Both the position numbers and the translations under genes were made by a program. Positions 8,547-16,626 of a stretch of 64,000 bases of DNA are shown one piece after another. Each line of letters opens with the position of its first letter. Positions within the stretch are counted from its first letter, which is position 1. The stretch comes from Solibacillus sp040273735 (GTDB lineage Bacteria; Bacillota; Bacilli; Bacillales_A; Planococcaceae), in contig NZ_JBELZM010000012.1 in the NCBI RefSeq assembly GCF_040273735.1, positions 71,520-135,519 of the forward strand, in the 5' to 3' direction. Below the pieces are notes generated by a model that had not been told where the DNA came from, did no database searches, and worked only from the letters and a program-made list of their open reading frames with translations.

Positions 8547-9215
8547 TTAATTTGCGGTTTTGACAGTCTTTGAACGTAATGTCGTATTTTTCCCATGCAT
8601 AAAGTTTTCTAATACTGCGTACAAATTTTCAATCTCTGTATCTGATAAACGTTTTCCTTCAATTGTTGTTGCCCATTTCTTTAATTCCGCGATTTTCAGC
8701 ACTTCAACATTGGCAGAATGAATTTCAATCTGCTGGAATGAACAATCATTCGTAAAAACTACCATTGTTTCAAAAAGTTCGCCATCTACTTCCGGCAGCT
8801 TGTCTTTTAATATATGGGTCAAACGTTTTGTTTCATGGATTGGATTATTAAATACTTTTTTCTGATTTTTATGTAATAGCTCAATCCATTCGAAGCTCTG
8901 TTCCCGTCCATTAATCCATCCTGATTTCACTTTCACATTCATTACATAAATTCCTGATTCATGAAGTAAAAGAGCGTCAATAGTTTGAACTTCATTGTGT
9001 ACAGGAAGTTGTAGATTCACCATTATTTTTTTTGTACCTTGAACATGCTCCAGCTCTTTTACAATCTGATAGGATGTTCGGACACTTTTGTTCATAAGGA
9101 CGTCAAAATACGAATAGCCGGTCAATTGGTAAAATGTTGTATTGTCATGACTATATAGTTTAAATATAAAGTAACCTATAATCGCAATTAGGACGACCAG
9201 TATAAATAAGGTCAT
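8547..9215 (-). CDS. NERD (nuclease-related) domain membrane protein
   Basis: The 222-residue protein has an N-terminal membrane anchor (about residues 2-20) and a NERD-like domain: IDALLLHESGIYVMNVKVKS holds the D-x(n)-(E/N)xK core of the restriction-endonuclease-like fold, followed by GWINGREQSFEW and NNPIHETKRL. In active nucleases the core is D...ExK; here it reads N-V-K, so the acidic residue is replaced by Asn and activity is doubtful. Role unknown. The ATG at 9213-9215 lies eight bases after AAGGAG; the in-frame GTG at 9224 overlaps that site and is less likely. Confidence 0.82.
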   Translation of the reverse strand: MTLFILVVLIAIIGYFIFKLYSHDNTTFYQLTGYSYFDVLMNKSVRTSYQIVKELEHVQGTKKIMVNLQLPVHNEVQTIDALLLHESGIYVMNVKVKSGWINGREQSFEWIELLHKNQKKVFNNPIHETKRLTHILKDKLPEVDGELFETMVVFTNDCSFQQIEIHSANVEVLKIAELKKWATTIEGKRLSDTEIENLYAVLENFMHGKNTTLRSKTVKTAN

Positions 9216-9273
9216 TGCGCTCACTCCTTGCCTGCATCATCGCATTTCATTTTATATAGTACTAATGCCTTTA

Positions 9274-9993
9274 TTAAATTCCTAATGGCTGTGGATTAAT
9301 GGCTTTATTACTGTTTAAAATCGGTAAAAGTTGAGCCAGCTTTTGTATTTCATAAGTTGGCTGAATTGTTGCTGGTACTGCATTAAACGGGTTAAGCCAG
9401 CATGTATCGATGCCGGCATTTGCGCCCCCGATAATATCTGCACTGTAGGAATCACCGATAATCATCGCCTTGTTCGGGTCGAAATTCGGAATCCGTTCAA
9501 ACACATAATCAAAAAATGGCTTCATCGGTTTTTGATAGCCTGTATTTTCGGAAACGAAGACTTGCTTAAAATAAGGTGCTAACCCTGTTACTTGGAGGCG
9601 TTTTATCTGTGTCTCCGCCAATCCATTCGATGTAATATACAATTCGTATTCAGGTGCCAATGTTTGAATTAGCTCCAATGCACCTTCAACAAACACTTTA
9701 CTTTCTGCTAAATAAACACGGTACTCCGCGTCCAATACCCTGCCATCCACTTCGACGCCAAAATGCTCGAATGTCTTGCCGAAACGGTTTTCCATTAAAA
9801 TATCTCGAGTAATCAGCCCTTCTTCAAGCGAGCTCCATAAACCCGTATTAATTTCTCGGTAAACAGCTTCGATTTGAGGCGTTAATGGTAACTGATGTGC
9901 TTCAAATAATTTCGGCAAGGCTAACCTTTCTGCCGCTTTAAAATCCAATAATGTATCATCTAGGTCAAACAGTAAAAATTGATAATTCTTCAT
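9274..9993 (-). CDS. HAD-family 5'-nucleotidase, YjjG/YfnB type
   Basis: A 239-residue HAD hydrolase. Motif I is FDLDDTLLDF (nucleophile Asp and acid Asp), motif II is YITSNG, motif III includes the Lys of YQKPMKPFF, and motif IV is MIIGDSYSADIIGG. The cap insertion and overall sequence match YjjG of E. coli and YfnB of B. subtilis, which hydrolyse non-canonical pyrimidine nucleotides and protect the nucleotide pool. It is transcribed divergently from the TSUP gene, with 132 bases between them. Confidence 0.9.
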   Translation of the reverse strand: MKNYQFLLFDLDDTLLDFKAAERLALPKLFEAHQLPLTPQIEAVYREINTGLWSSLEEGLITRDILMENRFGKTFEHFGVEVDGRVLDAEYRVYLAESKVFVEGALELIQTLAPEYELYITSNGLAETQIKRLQVTGLAPYFKQVFVSENTGYQKPMKPFFDYVFERIPNFDPNKAMIIGDSYSADIIGGANAGIDTCWLNPFNAVPATIQPTYEIQKLAQLLPILNSNKAINPQPLGI

Positions 9994-10125
9994 TTGTATT
10001 CTCCGTTTCCATTATACTGATATATTACCTTATTATAATTAAATCATAATTTTAACTATTTACACTACTCCTAATTTTCGATAGCATGAGTGTATTGCTC
10101 TATGTGAAGAAAGAAGGGTTCTTTT

Positions 10126-10896
10126 ATGGGATTTGAGTTAGACCCACAACTAGTTATTATTTTAATTTGTTTTGGTTTTTTAGCAGCATTTATCGATTCG
10201 GTTGTGGGAGGCGGCGGCCTTATTTCACTGCCTGCATTAATGTTTGCAGGGCTAAGTCCCTCTGCAGCTGTTGCAACAAACAAACTCGCCGGGACAATGG
10301 GTTCCTTAACGAGTACTATTACCTTTTATCGGTCTGGAAAGCTGGATATTAAATCTGTCATGAAGTATTTTCCATGGGTTTTTATTAGCTCGATGATCGG
10401 GGCTTGGATTGTCCATTTACTTGATCCAAATTTGTTGAAACCTTTAATGCTGATTATGCTGGCAGCAGTAGCTGTCTATACAATTTTCAAAAAAGATTGG
10501 GGCAGTATTTCAGCGGTCAAATCACTTTCAAAGACAAAGTATCTGTTATTTTTCTTAGTGATTTCACTGATTGGTTTTTATGATGGGTTTTTAGGTCCTG
10601 GTACTGGGTCATTCCTGATATTTGCATTTCTGATGGTTGGCTATGATTTTTTAAAGGCAGCTGGTAATGCAAAACTCCTTAATTTCGGGAGTAATATTGG
10701 AGCGCTTTTAATGTTTATCTATTTAGGGCAAATCAATTATACATATGGCTTGATTATGGGGGCCGCCCAAATTGTCGGAGCGATTGTCGGTTCGCGGTTT
10801 GCAATTAAGCGTGGAAGCGGCTATGTGCGTGTCCTTTTCATCATCGTCACGATTACATTACTTGCAAAAAATAGCTATGATTTTTTCTTGAAATAA
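10126..10896 (+). CDS. TSUP (TauE/SafE) family anion exporter
   Basis: A 256-residue polytopic membrane protein with about eight hydrophobic segments in two similar halves. The family signatures are FIDSVVGGGGLISLPALMFA near residue 22 and GFYDGFLGPGTGSFLIFAF near residue 155. Family members export sulfite, sulfoacetate or related organic anions across the membrane, but substrate cannot be read from sequence. The ATG follows GAAGGG by about eight bases. A second TSUP gene lies at 56098; the two proteins are only distantly alike. Confidence 0.92.
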   Translation: MGFELDPQLVIILICFGFLAAFIDSVVGGGGLISLPALMFAGLSPSAAVATNKLAGTMGSLTSTITFYRSGKLDIKSVMKYFPWVFISSMIGAWIVHLLDPNLLKPLMLIMLAAVAVYTIFKKDWGSISAVKSLSKTKYLLFFLVISLIGFYDGFLGPGTGSFLIFAFLMVGYDFLKAAGNAKLLNFGSNIGALLMFIYLGQINYTYGLIMGAAQIVGAIVGSRFAIKRGSGYVRVLFIIVTITLLAKNSYDFFLK

Positions 10897-10904
10897 TTAT
10901 ACCG

Positions 10905-10936
10905 GATGTCCAACTTAAACTTGGACATCTTTTTTT
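10905..10936 (+). terminator. Intrinsic terminator of the TSUP gene
   Basis: GATGTCCAA at 10905-10913 pairs perfectly with TTGGACATC at 10921-10929 and is followed by seven T residues. Confidence 0.9.
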
Positions 10937-10970
10937 AAAATAAGCCCCGAAACATGTTCGGGGCTTATTT
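10937..10970 (-). terminator. Convergent terminator of the DinB-family gene
   Basis: AAATAAGCCCCGA at 10938-10950 pairs with TCGGGGCTTATTT at 10958-10970, a 13-bp stem just past the DinB stop. With the neighbouring TSUP terminator it separates two converging genes; the A/T-rich arms could let it work in both directions. Confidence 0.8.
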
Positions 10971-10971
10971 C

Positions 10972-11442
10972 TTATTGCATTTCTTTTGTAGGCCCCATTA
11001 CCGGAGGCACTGCTAAGCCCGCCTGGCGAAGTAATACTGTCATTTGACCAACATGATGTGTTTGATGTGTAATCACTGTGCGAAGTAATTCACCGCGCTT
11101 CATCATACCGCCGAAAGCAGGTACTTCTTCTAAAAGCTGTTCTTCTGTTAATGCTGCCGCTTCTTTTTTATACGCTTCGCGCACCATTTCATACTTCTCT
11201 ATAATTTCAGCCATTGTTTCTGGCTGTGGCATATCAGGACCTGGACCCGGAATTTGCAATCCTGCAAAATGGCCGAATGCGCCTGCTACACTTACTAAAT
11301 GCCACGATAACCATCCTAATGAATTGTGCTCATCTACGATGGCGATATGCATTTTGTCATTTGGAACAGCTTCCATTACTTTCAATGCACCTTTTGATGA
11401 AATCGCCCAATCTTTTACAAAATCTTCAGCTACACGATACAT
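10972..11442 (-). CDS. DinB-family (DinB/YfiT-like) putative metal-dependent protein
   Basis: A 156-residue four-helix-bundle protein. The three histidines expected for the DinB metal site are present: one in LGWLSWHLVS near residue 45 and two in THQTHHVGQM near residue 125. Family members bind Zn or Ni and include bacillithiol S-transferases and maleylpyruvate isomerase-like enzymes; the substrate here is unknown. The start at 11440-11442 follows AAGGGGAATTAATT; an upstream in-frame ATG at 11478 has no ribosome binding site. Confidence 0.85.
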   Translation of the reverse strand: MYRVAEDFVKDWAISSKGALKVMEAVPNDKMHIAIVDEHNSLGWLSWHLVSVAGAFGHFAGLQIPGPGPDMPQPETMAEIIEKYEMVREAYKKEAAALTEEQLLEEVPAFGGMMKRGELLRTVITHQTHHVGQMTVLLRQAGLAVPPVMGPTKEMQ

Positions 11443-11526
11443 AATTAATTCCCCTTTACTACGGTTTGTATTTATCATACCGAATAAGATGGCATTGCGC
11501 TATCAATCAACAGCTAAGACTTTTCG

Positions 11527-12033
11527 TTAAAATAAATAATCCAGCACGATGCTCCATATTTCAACTTTTTCATCAAAGGTTTTAATATTCTTCCCTGGAA
11601 TTGGACTTGTTGATGGCATTTTTTTATACGCCCGTCCGTCCAATACTTCGAGTCCGGTATGTCTTTTAAAAACATCGAAGCTTTTCCCGCCATTAAATAG
11701 GACAAGCTGTATTTGCGGATATTTTTTAAACAGTTCCGAAAAGTTATTCGGTACTTCATTTTTTATTGTTGCATCCAGGCTTCCTTCACGTTCACAGCTC
11801 TCAATCGAATCCCATAGCCCTATACGATGTTTACGAAGAAGTGCAATTCTTTCGTTATAGTCTTCCGGAATTTCGTTTGCTAGAAGCCTTCCCATAATCG
11901 GCCAAAAGTGATTCCGTCGGTTGCCGTAGTATTGCTGCTTTTCCAGTGATTGTTTTCCTGGCATCGATCCAAGGATAAGCACTTTAGTTTTTCCATCCAC
12001 AATTGGAGGTAATATATTTCTGATTGGCTCCAT
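11527..12033 (-). CDS. DNA-deoxyinosine glycosylase / uracil-DNA glycosylase superfamily protein
   Basis: A 168-residue protein of the UDG superfamily, subtype annotated as DNA-deoxyinosine glycosylase. It has the N-terminal motif LILGSMPGKQSLEKQQYYGN, which matches the family motif I (GSxPG..S...QYY.N) with Asn in the catalytic position, and a C-terminal LPSTSP-like block seen here as MPSTSPIPGKN. Such enzymes excise deaminated bases from DNA. The ATG at 12031-12033 follows AAGGGA by about eight bases; earlier in-frame starts lack a ribosome binding site. Confidence 0.86.
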   Translation of the reverse strand: MEPIRNILPPIVDGKTKVLILGSMPGKQSLEKQQYYGNRRNHFWPIMGRLLANEIPEDYNERIALLRKHRIGLWDSIESCEREGSLDATIKNEVPNNFSELFKKYPQIQLVLFNGGKSFDVFKRHTGLEVLDGRAYKKMPSTSPIPGKNIKTFDEKVEIWSIVLDYLF

Positions 12034-12084
12034 CGTTTTCAATCCCTTCACTATTGTCAGCCTTATTATAAATAAATTTTCCAA

Positions 12085-12133
12085 ACAAAAATACTGTCCA
12101 CAAAACCAAATAGCCTGGTTTGTGAACAGTACT
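12085..12133 (-). terminator. Intrinsic terminator of the peptide-binding lipoprotein gene
   Basis: ACTGT/ACAGT and CACAAA/TTTGTG segments pair across 12093-12130 to form a long stem with one bulge. The minus strand then runs into T residues (complement of 12086-12091). Confidence 0.75.
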
Positions 12134-12140
12134 TATTAAA

Positions 12141-13763
12141 TCATTGTGAAATTTTCACGTTTTGAATCTGATAAATTCCAGTAGCATCGATTGAGAAGCC
12201 TGTAACGCTATTGGCATAGCCTGTTAAATAAGCTTGGTGGTGGATAAATGCTGCAGGTGCTTCAGTAATAATAATATCCTGTGCCTGTTTATAAATATCC
12301 ATGCGAATCGTTTCGTCTGTTTCAATGCGTCCGACTTCCAATAGCTCATCTAATTCTTTATTGCTATAACGTGTACGGTTGTTGTTACCGATATCAGACG
12401 TGTGGAATAGCGGGTATAGTGCCCCATCCGCATCTCCGGTAGACGGAGCCCATCCAAGCATGAACATATCATGGTCGCCTTTAGATGTTCTTTCTAAATA
12501 AGCGCCCCATTCCATTACTTCAATTTCCACCTCTATGTTGAGCTGCTTTAACGTTTCTTGCAGGATAATCGCAATCTGCTGGCGTTGCGGGTTATCATTT
12601 GTCCATATTGTCGTTTTAAATCCATCTGGGAAGCCCGCTTCTTCTAGCAGTTTCTTTGCTTCTTCAATATTTGTATCCTGCTTCGCCACTTCTTCGTTAT
12701 ATCCCCATACCATTGGTGATAGTGGCCCGAATGCCTGCACACCAAAGCCATCGTAAACACCTTTTAAAATAGCTTCGCGGTCAAGCGCTTTTGAAATTGC
12801 CTGACGAACCTTCGGATTATCGAATGGAGCTTTTTCTGTATTGAAGCCTAAATATGAAATGGAAACAGAAGGCTGTTTTACTACTTGGGCAAACCCTTCG
12901 ACAAGCGGTACTTCTGTTGGTTGTACAGGGTCAATAATGTGAGCATAGCCTGCTTCCAAATCAGCTGCCCGTGTTGCACTTTCCGGTACTGTTTTAAATA
13001 CGGCTGAATCATAGGCTACTTGCTCGCCCCAGTATTCTGTATTTTTTGCAAGACGAATTTCCTGACCTGGTGTCCATTTTTCTAACTTCAGGAAGCCAGT
13101 GCCGATCGGATTTTCATTTCCGTACGCACGTGCTTCACCCCCACTTTCCATACGTTTATAATCTTCTTCAATAACCGCAGGGCTCATCATATTGCCGCCA
13201 GGATGTGTTAAGGCAAACAGCAACGGTCCATAAGGCTCTTCTGTTTTAATTTGTACTGTATAGTCATCGACAACGATTACTTCTTTAATTGGTTCAAAGT
13301 TAGAAAGACGAGGTGATGCAATATTCGGATCAAGCAGACGGTCTAAATTCACTTTAACCGCTTCCGCATTGAAATCTGTTCCATCATGGAACTTTACCCC
13401 TTGGCGAAGTTTTAATTGCAGTGTTAAATCATCGAGATATTCCCACGACTCGGCTAATAGAGGTTCGATTTCTCCAGTATCAAAATTACGTACAACTAAT
13501 GTTTCGAAAATATTGCGTTGTACATTTGAGGAAGGGACATCATTTGAGCCGTGCGGATCCAATTCAACTGCTTCTGAAAGGACTTCAATCACAAGCTCGC
13601 CACCTTCTGATGCCGCATTCTCTGTAGTTGTATCTTTACCAGCATCCGTTTCGGCTTTAGAATCGGCCGAACTATCTGTAGATGTATCCTCTTCATTACT
13701 GCATGCAGCCATTATGAGGACAAAAGAGAATAATAATATCACCCATACTTTTTGTAACTTCAT
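12141..13763 (-). CDS. Oligopeptide-type ABC transporter substrate-binding lipoprotein (SBP family 5)
   Basis: A 540-residue extracytoplasmic binding protein. The signal peptide ends in the lipobox LIMAAC, so it is acylated at that cysteine and tethered outside the membrane. A Ser/Asp/Thr-rich linker follows, then the family 5 fold with IEVLSEAVELDPHGSNDVPS, FDTGEIEPLLAESWEY and FHDGTDFNAEAVKVNLDRLL. Relatives bind dipeptides, oligopeptides, glutathione or nickel. No permease or ATPase genes are next to it, so it must borrow transporter parts encoded elsewhere or be an orphan sensor. It is flanked by terminators on both sides. Confidence 0.92.
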   Translation of the reverse strand: MKLQKVWVILLFSFVLIMAACSNEEDTSTDSSADSKAETDAGKDTTTENAASEGGELVIEVLSEAVELDPHGSNDVPSSNVQRNIFETLVVRNFDTGEIEPLLAESWEYLDDLTLQLKLRQGVKFHDGTDFNAEAVKVNLDRLLDPNIASPRLSNFEPIKEVIVVDDYTVQIKTEEPYGPLLFALTHPGGNMMSPAVIEEDYKRMESGGEARAYGNENPIGTGFLKLEKWTPGQEIRLAKNTEYWGEQVAYDSAVFKTVPESATRAADLEAGYAHIIDPVQPTEVPLVEGFAQVVKQPSVSISYLGFNTEKAPFDNPKVRQAISKALDREAILKGVYDGFGVQAFGPLSPMVWGYNEEVAKQDTNIEEAKKLLEEAGFPDGFKTTIWTNDNPQRQQIAIILQETLKQLNIEVEIEVMEWGAYLERTSKGDHDMFMLGWAPSTGDADGALYPLFHTSDIGNNNRTRYSNKELDELLEVGRIETDETIRMDIYKQAQDIIITEAPAAFIHHQAYLTGYANSVTGFSIDATGIYQIQNVKISQ

Positions 13764-13883
13764 TTTGCCTTCCTCCCTTTATAACTGAATTTTCTGTTTT
13801 TAATATATTAACTTTTATTGGAAATAATAGCAACCCATCATTATACAAATACTATAAGTTTACTAGGTTAAATAGTTCAAAAG

Positions 13884-13918
13884 AAAAAAGAACCACATTA
13901 TTATATGTGATTCTTTTA
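13884..13918 (-). terminator. Intrinsic terminator of the amidohydrolase gene
   Basis: AAAGAACCACAT pairs with ATGTGATTCTTT with one mismatch around the loop at 13898-13903; the flanking A/T runs give a T tail on the minus strand. Confidence 0.7.
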
Positions 13919-13923
13919 CTATC

Positions 13924-15504
13924 TTATTCTCTTTTATAGACGATAGTTCCTCCAACGACAGTTAACAATGCATTTGTCTGGAGAATTTCTTCCGAGCTGC
14001 ATTTCATTAAATCGGTATCAAGTACTGTAAAATCTGCATCATATCCATTGCGGATATACCCGCGTTCATTTTCTTTACAAATTGCCTCTGCACTTCCAAC
14101 CGTGTACATTTTCACTGCCTCAAAACGGGAAACCTTTTGCTCTCTGTTATAACCTTCATGTATATCTTTTGGCTTCTTTCGCTCTACTGCCGCATAGATC
14201 GTTTCAAATGGACTCATTGCTTCAATCGGCGCATCGGTACCTGCAGCACATATGAAACCTTCATCTATAAAAGTTTTCCAAGCATAATGATGACCAGCAC
14301 GGTTTTCACCAAGTTTCTCAGTTACCCATGGATAGTCTGATGTAACAAAGGCCGGCTGCAAATCCAATATAACCTGCAGTTTTTTCATTCGAGCAAGCTG
14401 TTCTTCAGATACGACGCAGCAATGGATCAGGCGATCGCGCTTCCCGTCAGCTACAGGATATTTTTCTAGATATTGAAGCACCTGTTCCATTGCGCCATCA
14501 CCGATTATATGAATAGCTACCGCTTCATTATATTTTCGCGCTAATTGAATGAGTGCTTCCATTTGAGCATCCGTATGAATAAGCATCCCTTTATTATGTT
14601 CATCATTTGCATAGGGAGCCAATAGTGCAGCCGTAGAGCCGCCTAATGAACCATCTGCAAAAATTTTCATCGCACCAGGCTCGATATATGGCTCACTAAA
14701 TGGCGCATGATTCGTAATCATTTCCTCAAATACCGCATGATGGCGCAATAAATTGACACGGAAATGTTTTCGTTCACCTATTACGCTATGATAGGCAGTT
14801 AATGGATTCATAAAGTGACCATAATAACTCATCTCTTCTGTATGTCCGCCAGTTAAACCATAGGATTGCATATGTTCAATAGCCAGCTGCAAGGACTGCG
14901 CCAAGCTTTCGATATAGCTTTCCCCCTCTTGTTTGAATAGTGAAGATACTAGATTCGTTGCCTGTTCGTACAACAATCCGTTTAGCTCATCATTTTCATG
15001 ACGGCCAATCTTTCCGCCTGCCGCATCTTCGGTATTTATTGTAACCCCCGCCAATTGGAGTGCGGCTGAATTGACTAAAGCAACATGGTGACACACACGA
15101 TTAAGGAATATGGGGTTATTAGTGACAGCATCCAATTCCTCTTTCGTTGGGATACGGCCATCTGTAAATTGATTTTCATTCCATCCGTCCCCAATGAGCC
15201 ACTGCCCAACCTGTAGTTGGCTTGCCGCATTTTTCACCAGTTGCAGAAGCTCTTCACCGCTTGTCGCTACTGTCAAATCAAGACGCATCAACTTTTCACC
15301 GTGTCCAATCATGTGGAGATGACTATCTACAAAGCCTGGGTACATAGCTGCGCCCTGCAAGTCGATAACCTCATCTGCATAGACTAGTAAATCGTCGAAA
15401 GCTCCTGTCTCCACAATTTTACCACCTTGTACAAGTACTGCCTGCACAGTCGCCCCTTCTTGTTCCATCGTATATATTGTGCCATTAGTCCATAGTTGCT
15501 TCAT
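13924..15504 (-). CDS. Amidohydrolase family protein, YtcJ-like
   Basis: A 526-residue cytoplasmic hydrolase of the amidohydrolase-3 (YtcJ) group. The metal-binding HxH is in FVDSHLHMIGHGEKL near residue 62, later ligands are in AIHIIGDGAMEQVL and the catalytic Asp is in CAAGTDAPIEAMSPFETIYA. The N-terminal small beta domain (YTMEQEGATVQAVLVQGGKI) is complete. YtcJ relatives act on N-substituted formamides or related amides; the natural substrate is unknown. It starts 17 bases after the upstream lipoprotein gene, so the two are likely cotranscribed. Confidence 0.9.
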   Translation of the reverse strand: MKQLWTNGTIYTMEQEGATVQAVLVQGGKIVETGAFDDLLVYADEVIDLQGAAMYPGFVDSHLHMIGHGEKLMRLDLTVATSGEELLQLVKNAASQLQVGQWLIGDGWNENQFTDGRIPTKEELDAVTNNPIFLNRVCHHVALVNSAALQLAGVTINTEDAAGGKIGRHENDELNGLLYEQATNLVSSLFKQEGESYIESLAQSLQLAIEHMQSYGLTGGHTEEMSYYGHFMNPLTAYHSVIGERKHFRVNLLRHHAVFEEMITNHAPFSEPYIEPGAMKIFADGSLGGSTAALLAPYANDEHNKGMLIHTDAQMEALIQLARKYNEAVAIHIIGDGAMEQVLQYLEKYPVADGKRDRLIHCCVVSEEQLARMKKLQVILDLQPAFVTSDYPWVTEKLGENRAGHHYAWKTFIDEGFICAAGTDAPIEAMSPFETIYAAVERKKPKDIHEGYNREQKVSRFEAVKMYTVGSAEAICKENERGYIRNGYDADFTVLDTDLMKCSSEEILQTNALLTVVGGTIVYKRE

Positions 15505-15521
15505 CTTCAGCTATCCCCCTT

Positions 15522-16028
15522 CTACATATCAAAATCTTGTCGTTTATATGGTAGTCCTATATTCATATGATCTAAGATTGGTTCATCCGATCCTTTGTAA
15601 AGAAACGTTATATCCTGCAATTCTGGTAAATTCTCAAAATAAGAACGCGCTAACGTTTCAACAAACATGTTGGCACCTGCAGAACCTTGAATTGTATAAA
15701 TATCATCACCTAAATTAAGCACTAAACTTTTGTCTTCGTTTTCCATCGTATAATCCAAGAGTTCTACATCATGTTCATTTACTTTTGAAAAAATAAACGG
15801 TACAAGTTCTTCTTCACCGCTATCAAAGTTTTCATCGAATGGAACCGTTTTTTCAGCATTCTCATCTGATTTATATAAAGTAATCTTTTCCTCTTTCACT
15901 CCAGGGCTACCCTGTGTCACATTGTCTGAATTATTTCCCGGGACATTTTTTACATCATCACTCGTCTCTTTTGTCCCGCATGCTGCGAGCAAAAGCGCAA
16001 ATAGCATTACTAATAATAATTTCTTCAT
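15522..16028 (-). CDS. Lipoprotein with a GerMN-like domain
   Basis: A 168-residue lipoprotein with signal peptide MKKLLLVMLFALLLAACG and lipobox LLAAC, then an acidic linker and a C-terminal region of about 110 residues. The order of blocks (ITLYKSDENAE, LVLNLGDDIYTIQGSAGANM, LPELQDITFLYKG) resembles the GerMN domain of spore-germination and lipoprotein families, by recollection rather than search. Role unknown. The ATG at 16026-16028 follows AAGGAG by about ten bases; a longer frame to 16082 lacks a ribosome binding site. It is first in a pair with the amidohydrolase. Confidence 0.75.
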   Translation of the reverse strand: MKKLLLVMLFALLLAACGTKETSDDVKNVPGNNSDNVTQGSPGVKEEKITLYKSDENAEKTVPFDENFDSGEEELVPFIFSKVNEHDVELLDYTMENEDKSLVLNLGDDIYTIQGSAGANMFVETLARSYFENLPELQDITFLYKGSDEPILDHMNIGLPYKRQDFDM

Positions 16029-16205
16029 CGTTGTCTCGCTCCTTCCTTTTGATGTATTACTTTCAAGATACAGAATAAACAAACAATTTTCAAACTTCCG
16101 GCGGCTTTTTCCAAGTACTTTTATAGTCGAAATACGGCTAAGTCTATTTAATCAAAATAAATCCAATAAATTACAACACTGAAAATAAAATGTTTTCAAA
16201 AAATA

Positions 16206-16234
16206 TTGACAACGGTAATTACCTCCAATATTAT
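16206..16234 (+). promoter_or_regulatory. Sigma-A-type promoter of the bmrCD-like leader
   Basis: TTGACA at 16206-16211 and TATTAT at 16229-16234 are separated by 17 bases, a near-consensus vegetative promoter. Transcription would start near 16241, about 40 bases before the leader peptide start codon. Confidence 0.8.
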
Positions 16235-16279
16235 TAAGGAACACTAAATAAATTAAAACAAGGAAAGGAGTTTAGGGAT

Positions 16280-16378
16280 ATGATGACACCAATTGTAAAG
16301 TTACCTATTTCAACAACGACAATTTCATATTGCCCTAACCTGAACTTTTGTTTTAATTTCGCACGTACTTGTAAATAA
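16280..16378 (+). CDS. Putative leader peptide of the bmrCD-like operon
   Basis: A 32-codon open frame (MMTPIVKLPISTTTISYC, then PNLNFCFNFARTCK and TAA) starts nine bases after AGGAAAGGAG, a very strong ribosome binding site. It sits between a near-consensus promoter and two hairpins, upstream of the heterodimeric ABC exporter genes. In B. subtilis the equivalent exporter bmrCD is controlled by translation of the short upstream gene bmrB, and I infer the same role here. The peptide itself was not compared with BmrB by alignment. The TAA ends three bases before the first hairpin, the arrangement expected for a ribosome-sensed attenuator. A second ATG immediately follows the first, so either may be used. 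Confidence 0.75.
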   Translation: MMTPIVKLPISTTTISYCPNLNFCFNFARTCK

Positions 16379-16380
16379 AA

Positions 16381-16417
16381 GGCACAGGTGTGGACTTCCC
16401 TGTGCCCTTTTCGTTTT
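16381..16417 (+). promoter_or_regulatory. First leader hairpin (attenuator element)
   Basis: GGCACAGG at 16381-16388 pairs perfectly with CCTGTGCC at 16399-16406, extended by AAAA/TTTT around one bulged C, and is followed by TTTTCGTTTT. It could terminate by itself. The loop-side bases AGGTGT at 16386-16391 are also complementary to ACACCT at 16419-16424, the left arm of the next hairpin, so this element can switch the second one off. Confidence 0.7.
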
Positions 16418-16454
16418 GACACCTTTTCGAAAAATCGGAATAGGTGTCTTTTTT
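16418..16454 (+). terminator. Second leader hairpin: intrinsic terminator upstream of the exporter genes
   Basis: GACACCT at 16418-16424 pairs with AGGTGTC at 16442-16448 and is followed by six T residues. It lies 170 bases before the first transporter gene, in the transcribed leader, so it must be read through for the exporter to be made. It competes with the alternative pairing 16386-16391 with 16419-16424. Confidence 0.75.
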
Positions 16455-16533
16455 GTTTGCATCGGCCGGCTTTTAAATATCCGAAAAATGTACGATGCAT
16501 TTTAGTGTAACAACAATTTTAGGAGGGCTTTAT

Positions 16534-16590
16534 ATGACTATCTTTTTACAGCGAAAACTATTAAAAATGGATCGATACGATGATGGGTAG
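16534..16590 (+). CDS. Possible second small upstream open frame, 18 codons
   Basis: An 18-residue frame (MTIFLQRKLLKMDRYDDG, TAG) begins seven bases after AGGAGGG, a consensus ribosome binding site, between the leader terminator and the first ABC transporter gene. It ends 36 bases before that gene. It could couple translation to the exporter gene or act as a second sensor. Nothing else supports a protein product, and it may simply be a remnant. Confidence 0.45.
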   Translation: MTIFLQRKLLKMDRYDDG

Positions 16591-16626
16591 CAACACGATC
16601 AACAATAAAGAAAGAAGGTATACGTA

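Noticed and set aside
16234..16500. An 88-codon minus-strand frame in the bmrCD leader region
   Set aside because: It has no ribosome binding site and runs antisense through the leader peptide and both hairpins, which explain the region better.
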